Shown piece by piece: positions 21,543 to 30,034 of a stretch of DNA of 64,000 nucleotides. Positions within the stretch are counted from its first letter, which is position 1; each line of letters starts with the position of its first letter. The position numbers and the translations under genes were made by a program. Where the stretch lies: NCBI RefSeq assembly GCF_005280255.1, contig NZ_CP040018.1, forward strand, positions 1 through 64,000, in the 5' to 3' direction. Under the pieces are notes generated by a model. The model ran no database searches. It saw only the letters and a program-made list of their open reading frames with translations, and was not told the DNA's origin. Origin of the DNA: Arthrobacter sp. 24S4-2 (GTDB lineage: Bacteria > Actinomycetota > Actinomycetes > Actinomycetales > Micrococcaceae).

Positions 21543-21716
21543 GGGTCCTCCTCGTCGGGCTGAATCAAAGGCGGAGCCTCCGGCTTGGTATCCTGCAAGA
21601 AGGAAATGCCGGCGGTGTGGGGCCCTTGCTCAGGTCTGAATTCTTACTAGCAGCCAATTCTAGCTGTAGTTCAGGACACACCGGTGCCCGCCCAAGCTGC
21701 CAATTGAGGAGAACAC

Positions 21717-22502
21717 GTGGTGTTGCTGGAGAAGGAGACGACCGCGGCTGTGCCGGCCCGCGGCGTCGGGGTTCTCCGCAAGCTCGTCCAGATCGTCGGC
21801 GAGCTGCTGATCACGCTGGGCGTGATCCTGCTCCTCTTCGTCGCTTGGCAGCTGTGGTGGACGAACGTCGAGTCCGATGCGAAGCAGAGCGAGGTCATCA
21901 GGAATTTCGCCCAGGACCTGGGCGGTTCCGCCGCGCCAGTGGCCCCGGATCCCACCCCCGCCGCGCCGCCCGACTATGGTCCGCCAAAGATCGCCGAAGC
22001 GCCAGGGCACGGCGGCACCATCGGCATCATGTACATCCCCCGCTTCGGCGCGGACTACACCCGGCCCATCGTCCAGGGGACCTCCACGGATGTCCTGGAC
22101 ACACTGGGGCTCGGCCACTACAGCGAGACGGCCATGCCGGGGGCAACGGGCAACTTTGCCGTCGCCGGGCACCGCCAGACACACGGAGCGGTCCTGGACA
22201 ACATCCACACCCTGGTCCCCGGAGACAAGATCTACGTCCAGACCAAGGACGGCTTTTACGTCTATGTGTTCCGCAACAACCAGATCGTGCTTCCATCCGC
22301 CACCGATGTGCTGCTCCCCGTGCCCACCCAGCCTGCAGCCCAGCCCACGGAAGGCTACCTCACCATGACCAGCTGCAATCCGCGCTTCGGCTCCCAGGAA
22401 CGGATCATTGCCTACTCGATCCTGGACCACTGGCAGCCGGCCTCGGCAGGCCCTCCGGCGGAAATAGCGGCCCAGGTGGCCAAAGCGCTTGGGAAGGGCT
22501 GA
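21717..22502 (+). CDS. Class E sortase
   Basis: A membrane-anchored transpeptidase that attaches surface proteins to the cell wall. The 261-residue protein has an N-terminal anchor (about residues 30-48) and the sortase fold, with catalytic His152 (AVAGHRQTHG), Cys220 (TMTSCNPRF) and Arg229. The order and TxTC-type motif fit class E, whose members typically prefer LAXTG signals. GTG 21717 has GAGGAG just upstream. No sorting-signal substrate gene is visible in this window. Confidence 0.93.
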   Translation: MVLLEKETTAAVPARGVGVLRKLVQIVGELLITLGVILLLFVAWQLWWTNVESDAKQSEVIRNFAQDLGGSAAPVAPDPTPAAPPDYGPPKIAEAPGHGGTIGIMYIPRFGADYTRPIVQGTSTDVLDTLGLGHYSETAMPGATGNFAVAGHRQTHGAVLDNIHTLVPGDKIYVQTKDGFYVYVFRNNQIVLPSATDVLLPVPTQPAAQPTEGYLTMTSCNPRFGSQERIIAYSILDHWQPASAGPPAEIAAQVAKALGKG

Positions 22503-22506
22503 CGCC

Positions 22507-22677
22507 ATGTATGGATGGATTTTCCGCCACTTGCCAGGCCCGCTGTGGCTCAGGATTGTCACCTCGCTGGCACTGCTGGCCTGCGCGCTAATACTGATGG
22601 TTCAGTTTCTCTTCCCCTGGATGTCACAGTTCACCCAGTTCACCGACTCAACGATTGGTTCAGTAACTCAACAATGA
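22507..22677 (+). CDS. Small single-span membrane protein
   Basis: A 56-residue protein starting at ATG 22507, four bases after the sortase stop, with one hydrophobic helix (IVTSLALLACALILMVQFLF) and a short polar C-terminus. Its stop overlaps the next ATG (ATGA at 22674-22677), so it is coupled to both neighbours. Similar small proteins sit between the sortase and pabA-like genes in related genomes; function unknown. Confidence 0.75.
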   Translation: MYGWIFRHLPGPLWLRIVTSLALLACALILMVQFLFPWMSQFTQFTDSTIGSVTQQ

Positions 22678-23312
22678 GCACCAAGATCCTGGTCGTAGAC
22701 AACTACGACAGCTTTGTTTACACCCTGGTGGGGTACCTCCAGGAACTGGGCGCCGAGACAACGGTGGTCCGCAACGACGACGTCACCCTCGCGGAGGCGA
22801 TCGAGATGACGGAAGCGCGCGACGGCGTCCTCGTCTCGCCAGGACCCGGCACCCCGGCGGAGGCCGGCGTCTGCATCGAACTGATCAAATGGTGCGGCAG
22901 CCACAACAAGCCCATGTTCGGCGTCTGCCTGGGACACCAAGCCCTGGCTGAGGCCTACGGCGCCACCGTGACCCACGCACCTGAGCTGATGCACGGAAAG
23001 ACCTCCCTCGTGGAGCACCAGGGCGCCAGTGTCTTCGCCGGCCTCCCCTCCCCCGTCACCGCCACGCGCTACCACTCTTTGGCTGCGGTCCGGGAGACCA
23101 TCCCGGACATCCTGGAAATAACGGCCCAGACGGCCAACGGCGTGATCATGGGATTGCAGCACCGGACGGCACCACTCTGCGGCGTGCAGTTCCACCCGGA
23201 GTCAGTCCTCACAGAGGGCGGCTACCAGATGCTCGGGAACTGGCTGGAATCACTCGGCATGGAAGGTGCCGCCGAGCGCGCCGCGAAACTGAGTCCGCTG
23301 ATCCAGCACTAG
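22674..23312 (+). CDS. Class I glutamine amidotransferase, anthranilate/4-amino-4-deoxychorismate synthase component II
   Basis: Supplies ammonia from glutamine to a chorismate-using partner for tryptophan or folate synthesis. The 212-residue protein has LVSPGPGTP, the nucleophile Cys85 in FGVCLGHQA, and the His/Glu pair in VQFHPESV. ATG 22674 is chosen over an upstream frame because ILVVDNYDSF follows directly. No component I gene is adjacent, so trpG versus pabA cannot be settled from sequence; the location near pknB is the usual place for the pabA-like copy of actinobacteria. Confidence 0.92.
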   Translation: MSTKILVVDNYDSFVYTLVGYLQELGAETTVVRNDDVTLAEAIEMTEARDGVLVSPGPGTPAEAGVCIELIKWCGSHNKPMFGVCLGHQALAEAYGATVTHAPELMHGKTSLVEHQGASVFAGLPSPVTATRYHSLAAVRETIPDILEITAQTANGVIMGLQHRTAPLCGVQFHPESVLTEGGYQMLGNWLESLGMEGAAERAAKLSPLIQH

Positions 23313-23338
23313 GGTCCAACAGTGCGCCGCAGCGAAGG

Positions 23339-25279
23339 CTAACCGCGGTCCTTGCTCGGATCGGTCGCCGTAGGCGTGGGAGTCGGGGTGGGGCTGGGCG
23401 CTGGGGCCTTGGCAATGATCACGTTGATGGTCTTGCCCTGCTCCACCAGCGCGTTGACGGCGTCGCTTTGCTCCGTGACCTTCCCGGGCTCCACTTCGGA
23501 GTTCTCAACTTCTTTCACCGACATGCCCAGGCCGAGGTTCTTGAGGGCAGCCTCAGCTTCCGCACGCGGCAGGCCGCGGAGTTCGGGCATGGCCACCTTG
23601 CCCGTTGACACAACGATTTCCACGGTGCTTCCGATCGGGACTGTGTCGCCTGGGGCGGGTTTGGTGGTGATGACGATTCCCGCCGGCACGCTGGCGCTGT
23701 TCGCCATCGTGGTGCCAGGGGCGCCGGCAAGGCCGATCTGCCGCAGGACATCCCGGGCCGCCGCTTCCGTGCGGCCCGGCAGGTTGTCCGGGATCTTGAC
23801 GGCGCTCGGCCCATCGGAGATGTTCAGCGTCACCTTCGACTCGGCTTCCATGGATGTACCTGCCGCTGGCACCGTGCCGATGGCCGTTCCCTTGGCGATG
23901 GTGTCATGCTGCAGCCTGGTGATCTGTGGGCTTAGCCGGGCGTTGTAGAGCTTCTGCAGGGCCTCAGTTTCCGTCAGTGACGCCACGGGCGGGACCAGGA
24001 CCTTCGCCACGGCGGGCGGCGGTTGGTTCATGATGTTGTAGAGCCAGAGGCCACCGCCGGCGAGGACCAGCAGCGTGAAAATCACCAGGGTGGCAATCCA
24101 CGTCCGGCGGCGGGACTTCTGCCGCGGTGTACGCTCACGTTCGGGCGGGAGCCCAAGGGGAAGATCGCTGGCTTCGGAGGGTTCGTAAACCAGGGCGGGC
24201 AGGGCCCGGTCATCGCCTAGAGTGTCCTGGACGGGCCGCAGCCTGCCGCTCGGTGCATCGTCGAGGAAGCTTGCACCCGTGAGCGAATAGGGGGCAGCCT
24301 GGGCCGTGCGCTCCGTGGCAGGTACCGTGTTGTTGGGTTCCGTGGCTGCTTCACCTGCCGCCACGTCGGGGACGGGGACGCCGCTGCGGGCCGCCCGGAG
24401 GGCGCGCTGGAAGGCGGCCGCATCCTGGAAGCGGTCGGCACGGTTTTTCTGCAAAGCTTTCGAGAGGACGCTGTCCAGGGCTTCTGACACGTCCGGGTTG
24501 AGGCTGCCGGCCGGTTCCGCGATCTCACGGACGTGCTGGTAGGCCACGGAGACCGGACTGTCGCCGACGAACGGCGGACGACCCGTCAGCATTTCGTACA
24601 GCAGGCATGCAGCGGAGTACAGGTCGCTGCGGGCGTCCACAGTTTCGCCCCGCGCCTGTTCCGGCGAGAGGTACTGCGCTGTTCCCACTACTGCCTGGGT
24701 CTGGGTCATGGTGGCCGACGAATCGGCCATGGCCCGGGCAATGCCAAAATCCATCACCTTGATGGTCACCGAGTCTTCGCAGACCATTACATTTGCCGGC
24801 TTGATATCCCGGTGGACGATGCCCGCCCGGTGGCTGTACTCAAGGGCGGAGAGTACGCCGAGGATGAAGTCGATGGCATGGTCGATGGTGACTTCCTTCG
24901 CGCGGATGAGATCCCTGAGGGTCTTTCCGGATACGAACTCCATCACAATGTAGGGCACCCGGACGGTGTCCTCCGGACCCCCCGGAACCGCGTGGTCACC
25001 GGTGTCGTAGATGGCAACGATCGAGGGATGGTTCAGCGCTGCCACGGCCTGGGCCTCGCGCTTGAACCGCGCCTGGAACTGCGGATCCCGGGCAAGGTCC
25101 GGCCGGAGCAGCTTGATGGCCACTGTCCGGCCCAGCCGGGTATCAACGCCGCGGTGCACGTCAGCCATGCCGCCGCGGCCGATCAGCTCACCGAGTTCAT
25201 ACCGTCCGTTGAGGACGCGCTGGGTATTCACTGGGAGGCTGTCCTCTCTGTGCAACGGGATACGGGGTGAGTCCGGCAC
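23339..25279 (-). CDS. pknB: PASTA-domain Ser/Thr protein kinase PknB
   Basis: A transmembrane kinase that senses muropeptides or lipid II and controls cell-wall synthesis and division. Up to 646 residues: kinase domain about 25-290 (glycine loop LIGRGGMADV, VAIKLL, catalytic HRDIKPANV, DFGIA, activation-loop TMTQTQAVVGTAQYLSPEQA), a membrane span at about 388-412, three PASTA repeats outside, and a Pro/Thr tail. The start may be GTG 25231 (VNTQRVLNGRYELG), with GAGAGGA upstream. It is the last gene of the operon, eight bases after pknA. Confidence 0.95.
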   Translation of the reverse strand: MPDSPRIPLHREDSLPVNTQRVLNGRYELGELIGRGGMADVHRGVDTRLGRTVAIKLLRPDLARDPQFQARFKREAQAVAALNHPSIVAIYDTGDHAVPGGPEDTVRVPYIVMEFVSGKTLRDLIRAKEVTIDHAIDFILGVLSALEYSHRAGIVHRDIKPANVMVCEDSVTIKVMDFGIARAMADSSATMTQTQAVVGTAQYLSPEQARGETVDARSDLYSAACLLYEMLTGRPPFVGDSPVSVAYQHVREIAEPAGSLNPDVSEALDSVLSKALQKNRADRFQDAAAFQRALRAARSGVPVPDVAAGEAATEPNNTVPATERTAQAAPYSLTGASFLDDAPSGRLRPVQDTLGDDRALPALVYEPSEASDLPLGLPPERERTPRQKSRRRTWIATLVIFTLLVLAGGGLWLYNIMNQPPPAVAKVLVPPVASLTETEALQKLYNARLSPQITRLQHDTIAKGTAIGTVPAAGTSMEAESKVTLNISDGPSAVKIPDNLPGRTEAAARDVLRQIGLAGAPGTTMANSASVPAGIVITTKPAPGDTVPIGSTVEIVVSTGKVAMPELRGLPRAEAEAALKNLGLGMSVKEVENSEVEPGKVTEQSDAVNALVEQGKTINVIIAKAPAPSPTPTPTPTATDPSKDRG

Positions 25280-25287
25280 GGTGCGTC

Positions 25288-27123
25288 TTACTTCGACGTC
25301 GGGGTGCTGGGCGTGGGCAGGAGTTCCGCGGCGAGGTGGTAGGTCACTACGGATCCGGCGGGCACCTTGCTTCCGGCGCCCGGCTCGGAACTGACGAACG
25401 TGCCGGCCTGTTGCCCGGTGCTGCCCGGCACGGCAGATCCCTTCACCCAGCGGAGCCCGGCGTCTTCGATCGCTTTCTGCGTCTGAGCTTCGGTGCTGCC
25501 CACGCCTATCGCGGGCACGGAAATCTCTTGGCTCGGATCCTTGCCCTTGGAATAGGTGACGGTGATGGTCTCCCCGGGATTAACCCGACCGGACGGCTCG
25601 ATGTTGGTGACCGTTCCCTGTGCCGCATCGCTGAACACCGGGTCGCCTTTCACGGTTAGTCCCATACCGACGAGCTGGCTGCGGACGTCATTGTACTGCT
25701 GACCCAAGTAGGCGTCCGGGATCAGGTTGATGGCTTCCGGAGTGGTTTGCGTGGGGGTCGGAGTGGGGGTGGGGCTGGCGGAAGTGGGCTTGGCGGAAGT
25801 GGCCGACGCCGACGGGCTGGCACTGCTTGGCTTAGCGCTGCTGGACGTCGAAGAGGACTGTGCCGGGCTTGCCGGGAAGAGGATGCCGGCCTGCGTGAGG
25901 ATGACACCAACCAGCGCGAACAGCACCAGCACGATGAGGGCAATCAGCGGCCATGTCCAGGGACTGCGGCCACGGCGTTGCGGTTCGTCCTCCGGCTCGT
26001 CATAGCGGTCGTGTTCCTCTTCCTGTTCCCAGGTGCGCTCGGCTGCCAGGGCATCGGCACGCGAAAGCGTGCCGCGCGGACCGGTGGCCCCCGCAGCAGC
26101 TCCGGCGGCCAGGCCCGCGGCCGCCCCGGCGCCCGCGGCGCCGACCACGGGAAGTGCGGATGTCGCCGTCGTCGATTTGTCCTTTTCGGGACCTGAGTCG
26201 ATGACGCCGGTGGCCGCGGTGGGAATGTCCACAGGGGCGGTGATGGGCCCGGTGGTTGCCTCGAAGAGCAGCATGCCGGGAACGGCAGCGTGGGCAGTTG
26301 CGATGTCGCCGTTGCGGATGGCCTCGGCCGCTTCGGACAGCTTGATGGCGTTGGCCGGGCGGTTCTTGGGGTCCTTGGCGAGCATGGACATCAGGAGGGC
26401 CCGGACCGGAGTCGGGAGGGTTTCCGGCAGCGGCGGCGGAGCGTCGTTCACCTGCGCCAGCGCGATGGCGATCTGCGACTCCCCGGAGAACGGCCGGCGC
26501 CCGGTGAGGCACTCGTAGCCGATGACGCCGAGCGAGTAGATGTCCGAGGCGCCCGTGGCGGTCTGGCCGGTGGCCTGTTCCGGGGCAAGGTACTGGGCCG
26601 TGCCCATGACCTGCCCGGTCTGGGTCAGCGGGACCTGGTCGGCCAGCCGGGCGATACCGAAGTCGGTCACCTTGACGCGCCCCTCCGGAGTGATCAGCAG
26701 GTTGCCCGGCTTGATGTCGCGGTGGACCAGGCCCTGTGAGTGGGCAACAGACAGGGCCCGGGCCGTCTGGGCGATCATGGACAGCGTCCGGTCCGGAGAG
26801 AGCACCTGTTCGCGTTCGATGATGGCGCTCAGCGGATGGCCCGGGACCAGCTCCATCACCAGGTAGGCCGATCCCTCTTCCTCGCCGTAGTCAAAGACAT
26901 TGGCGATGCCCACGTGGTTCAGCAGGGCCGTGTGGCGCGCCTCGGCACGGAAGCGCTGGAGGAACCCGGGATCGCCCGTGTACTCCTCTTTGAGCACCTT
27001 GATGGCGACAATCCTGCCAAGGATAAGGTCCTTGGCTTTCCAGACTTCTCCCATCCCGCCAATCGCAATACGCGTGGTCAGCTGGAATCTCCCGCCGAGG
27101 GTGATTCCCGATGTAGGCCTCAC
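25288..27123 (-). CDS. pknA: Ser/Thr protein kinase PknA-type with PASTA repeats
   Basis: The second kinase of the operon. The 611-residue protein has a kinase domain at about 10-270 (IAIGGMGEVWKA, VAIKVL, HRDIKPGNLL, DFGIARLADQ, GTAQYLAPEQ), an Ala/Gly-rich linker, a membrane span at about 398-425, a Ser/Pro-rich linker, and two C-terminal PASTA repeats. Mycobacterial PknA lacks PASTA domains, so this copy has an extracellular sensor as well. Its GTG overlaps the pbpA stop (GTGA). Confidence 0.94.
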   Translation of the reverse strand: MRPTSGITLGGRFQLTTRIAIGGMGEVWKAKDLILGRIVAIKVLKEEYTGDPGFLQRFRAEARHTALLNHVGIANVFDYGEEEGSAYLVMELVPGHPLSAIIEREQVLSPDRTLSMIAQTARALSVAHSQGLVHRDIKPGNLLITPEGRVKVTDFGIARLADQVPLTQTGQVMGTAQYLAPEQATGQTATGASDIYSLGVIGYECLTGRRPFSGESQIAIALAQVNDAPPPLPETLPTPVRALLMSMLAKDPKNRPANAIKLSEAAEAIRNGDIATAHAAVPGMLLFEATTGPITAPVDIPTAATGVIDSGPEKDKSTTATSALPVVGAAGAGAAAGLAAGAAAGATGPRGTLSRADALAAERTWEQEEEHDRYDEPEDEPQRRGRSPWTWPLIALIVLVLFALVGVILTQAGILFPASPAQSSSTSSSAKPSSASPSASATSAKPTSASPTPTPTPTQTTPEAINLIPDAYLGQQYNDVRSQLVGMGLTVKGDPVFSDAAQGTVTNIEPSGRVNPGETITVTYSKGKDPSQEISVPAIGVGSTEAQTQKAIEDAGLRWVKGSAVPGSTGQQAGTFVSSEPGAGSKVPAGSVVTYHLAAELLPTPSTPTSK

Positions 27124-28577
27124 TTATTCAACACCGCCTCAAAAATCTTCTTCGCGTTCGGACTGGTTAGCTGTGCACCGGTGGTGATGTCCACGCCCTG
27201 CATGACGACGGTCACCGACACCTGCGGATCGTTGGCCGGGGCGAACCCGGTAAACCATGAGTTGTTCGAGCCGTCTCCGAGCTCGGCGGTGCCGGTCTTG
27301 CCCGCCACCGGGACGCCCGGTACGGCCGCCCCCTTGGCGATGCCGTCGCTGACCACGCTGGTCATCCACTCCGTGATCTGCCGCGAGATCTCCGGTGTAG
27401 TGGACGTCCGGAGGACCTCGGGTTTCGGTTCGCTGATGACGCGCAGGTCCGGGGACCGCACTGTCTTGACCAAATTGGGTTCCATCTGGACTCCACCGTT
27501 GGCGATCGCCGACGTCATCAGGGCAATCTGCAGCGGCGTGGCCCGGACATCCCGCTGGCCGATGACGGACTGGGCGAGCCCGGCGTGGTCCAGTTCCTCT
27601 TCCGGGAATGGTTTCTTGGCGTAGTCCAGTTTAAGCTGGTCGCCAAGGTCCTCGCCGAAACCGAATTTTGCGGCCTGGTCGGCTATCGCCTTTTGGCCCA
27701 GGTCAAGGGCAATGCTCGCGAACGGCGTGTTGCAGGACTGCTGGAGCGCGAAGGCGAAGCTGGCCGTGTTTTGCGTGTAGCAGTTACCGCCGGCGTAGTT
27801 CGGCAGCTTGTACTGGATGCCCGGGAACGGCATTTCCGCCGGGTTGGGCAGCACGCTGTCCTTGTTGTATTTCCCCGAGCTGAGCGCCGCGGCCGTATCA
27901 ATGAGCTTGAACACCGAGCCGGGTGCCAGAAGCGCGCCGGTGGGGCCGCTGACGTTCTGGTTCAGGTTGATTCCGGGAATCTTGTTCAACTCGTTCAGGT
28001 TGGCTGCCTCGGCATCCGGGTCCTGGGTTGCGATCAGGTTGGGGTCGTAGGACGGCTTGGACACCATGGCCAGGATGTCGCCGGTCTTCGGGTTGGTCAC
28101 CACAATGGAGCCGCGCTGGCCGTCCGGAATCAGGTCGTAGGCAAGCTTCTGGATCTTAGGGTCAATCGTCAGTTCAACGGACGCTCCCTTGGGCTGGTTG
28201 CCCAGGAACATCTGGCCGATCCGGTCGAGGAAGAGCTGGTCCGAGCTGCCCTCGAGCTGTTCGTTCATGGCCTTCTCCAGCCCGGTGACGCCGAAGCTCC
28301 GGGAGAAGTATCCGGTGATGCCGGCGTAGAGCTCAGGCTGCGTGTAGCTGCGCTGGAATTTGCAGCTTTCCGAACCGGGCACGGACTGCGCCACGGCCGT
28401 TCCGCCTACGATGATCGCTCCGCGGTCGTTGCAGTAGTTCTGCAGGATGGCGCGCTTGTTCCAGGCATTGGCCTGCAACTCATCAGCACCGATCACCTGA
28501 ACGTAGCTGAGGGCGCCGAAAATGAGCGCGAACATGGCCACCGCGGCAATCCATGAATTCCGAATAGCGTGGTTCAC
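27120..28577 (-). CDS. pbpA: Penicillin-binding protein PbpA (class B transpeptidase)
   Basis: Cross-links peptidoglycan during growth and division. The 485-residue protein has an N-terminal membrane anchor (about 10-28), a dimerisation-type region, and the transpeptidase domain with motifs SVFK (in APGSVFKLIDTAAAL), SCN (QQSCNTPFAS) and KTG (VAGKTGTAELGDG). Start and stop both overlap neighbours by GTGA, so it is coupled to ftsW upstream and pknA downstream. Confidence 0.95.
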   Translation of the reverse strand: MNHAIRNSWIAAVAMFALIFGALSYVQVIGADELQANAWNKRAILQNYCNDRGAIIVGGTAVAQSVPGSESCKFQRSYTQPELYAGITGYFSRSFGVTGLEKAMNEQLEGSSDQLFLDRIGQMFLGNQPKGASVELTIDPKIQKLAYDLIPDGQRGSIVVTNPKTGDILAMVSKPSYDPNLIATQDPDAEAANLNELNKIPGINLNQNVSGPTGALLAPGSVFKLIDTAAALSSGKYNKDSVLPNPAEMPFPGIQYKLPNYAGGNCYTQNTASFAFALQQSCNTPFASIALDLGQKAIADQAAKFGFGEDLGDQLKLDYAKKPFPEEELDHAGLAQSVIGQRDVRATPLQIALMTSAIANGGVQMEPNLVKTVRSPDLRVISEPKPEVLRTSTTPEISRQITEWMTSVVSDGIAKGAAVPGVPVAGKTGTAELGDGSNNSWFTGFAPANDPQVSVTVVMQGVDITTGAQLTSPNAKKIFEAVLNK

Positions 28578-30034
28578 AGTTGTTTCACCGCTTCAGTCGG
28601 GGCGTCGGGGTGGGTGGCAGCGGGCTGCCGTCCGGGCTGTTTGGCCGGGCGCGGCGGCGCGGGTGGAACAGGTTTCTGTTCATCCGGCTGCGCGCCGTGC
28701 GGCATGGGCGTAGTGTCCACGGGACCGCGGGCGGTGTGCGAGATCATCAGCAGCAGGCCAACGATGATCCAGTTGGCCAGCAGCGAGGATCCGCCCGCCG
28801 CCAGGAAGGGCGTGGTGAGACCGGTCAGCGGAATCAGTCGGGTCACGCCGCCGATCACCACAAAACACTGCAGGGCAATGGCAAAGGACAGGCCGCAGGC
28901 CAGCAACTTGCCGAAGGCATCCCGCGTGCCCAAGGCCGCGCGGAAGCCACGCGTGAACAGCAGAAGGTACATCAGTACGATCGCGAAGAGGCCGATAAGG
29001 CCAAGTTCCTCGCCGAATGACGCGATGATCATGTCGCTGTTGGCGAACGGCACCAGGTTTGGCCGGCCCTGGCCCAGGCCCGTACCAACCAGGCCGCCGT
29101 TGGCCATGCCAAAGAGTCCTTCGACGATCTGCAGGCTGCCGCCGAACTGCCGTCCGTAGACTTCGTCCGTGAAGGCGTTGAGCCATCCGTCGATGCGGAG
29201 ACCCACGTGGGAGAAGACCTTGGAGGCAACAAAGCCGCCACCCAGGAGCAGCGCGACGCCGATGATGACCCAGCTGATGCGGCTGGTGGCCACGTAGATC
29301 ATCACGATGAAGAGGCCGAAGAACAGCACCGAAGAGCCTAGGTCGCGTTGGAAGATCAGCACACCGATGCTTACCAGCCAGGCCGTGATCATGGGCCCCA
29401 TGTCCTTGAAGCGCGGGAACTGGAGCGGCCCGATCTTGCGTCCGGCCAGCAGGATGAGGTCGCGGTTGGACGAAAGATACCCGGCGAAGAATATTGCCAG
29501 CGTGATCTTGGCGACTTCGCCCGGCTGGAAGGTCATGGGGCCGATCTTGATCCAGACGCTGGCGCCCAGGACTTCGCCGGCGGAGATGCCCGGCACCAAC
29601 GGCAAGATCAGCAGCAGGGCACTGACAGCCAGCGAGATGTAGGTGAAGCGGCGCAGGATCCGGTGGTCTTTGAGGAACCAGATCACCGCGATGGCGACAC
29701 CCATGGCCACCAACGTCCAGCGGAGCTGGTTGTTTCCGGTGTCCTCGCCCACCCGGTCCAGGCGGTGGATCATGGCCAGCCCGAGGCCGTTGAGGGCAAT
29801 CACGAGCGGAAGTATTACGGGATCGGCATATTTTGCGCGGATCCGGAGGACGACGTGGAAAGCGAGGGCGGCGGCAGCCAGCAGGCTCGACTGGAACCAG
29901 AAATCGGTGTCAAACGCCTTTTCCTGATCCACGCCCACGAGGGCATTGGCGCCGATGCCGACGGCAAGGGCAAGGATCAACAGGGCCAGTTCGGCATTCC
30001 TGCGCGGCTTGGGAGTGGCCTCGATTTGTGTCAT
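28574..30034 (-). CDS. rodA: FtsW/RodA/SpoVE family lipid II polymerase
   Basis: A SEDS-family peptidoglycan glycosyltransferase that works with its cognate class B PBP, here pbpA. The 486-residue protein has about twelve membrane helices, the loop signature RIDGWLNAFTDEVYGRQ, and conserved GGSLQIVEGLFGMANGG and FGEELGLIG segments. The tail is Pro-rich. In this operon the gene is called rodA or ftsW in different genomes. ATGA overlap with pstP. Confidence 0.94.
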   Translation of the reverse strand: MTQIEATPKPRRNAELALLILALAVGIGANALVGVDQEKAFDTDFWFQSSLLAAAALAFHVVLRIRAKYADPVILPLVIALNGLGLAMIHRLDRVGEDTGNNQLRWTLVAMGVAIAVIWFLKDHRILRRFTYISLAVSALLLILPLVPGISAGEVLGASVWIKIGPMTFQPGEVAKITLAIFFAGYLSSNRDLILLAGRKIGPLQFPRFKDMGPMITAWLVSIGVLIFQRDLGSSVLFFGLFIVMIYVATSRISWVIIGVALLLGGGFVASKVFSHVGLRIDGWLNAFTDEVYGRQFGGSLQIVEGLFGMANGGLVGTGLGQGRPNLVPFANSDMIIASFGEELGLIGLFAIVLMYLLLFTRGFRAALGTRDAFGKLLACGLSFAIALQCFVVIGGVTRLIPLTGLTTPFLAAGGSSLLANWIIVGLLLMISHTARGPVDTTPMPHGAQPDEQKPVPPAPPRPAKQPGRQPAATHPDAPTEAVKQL

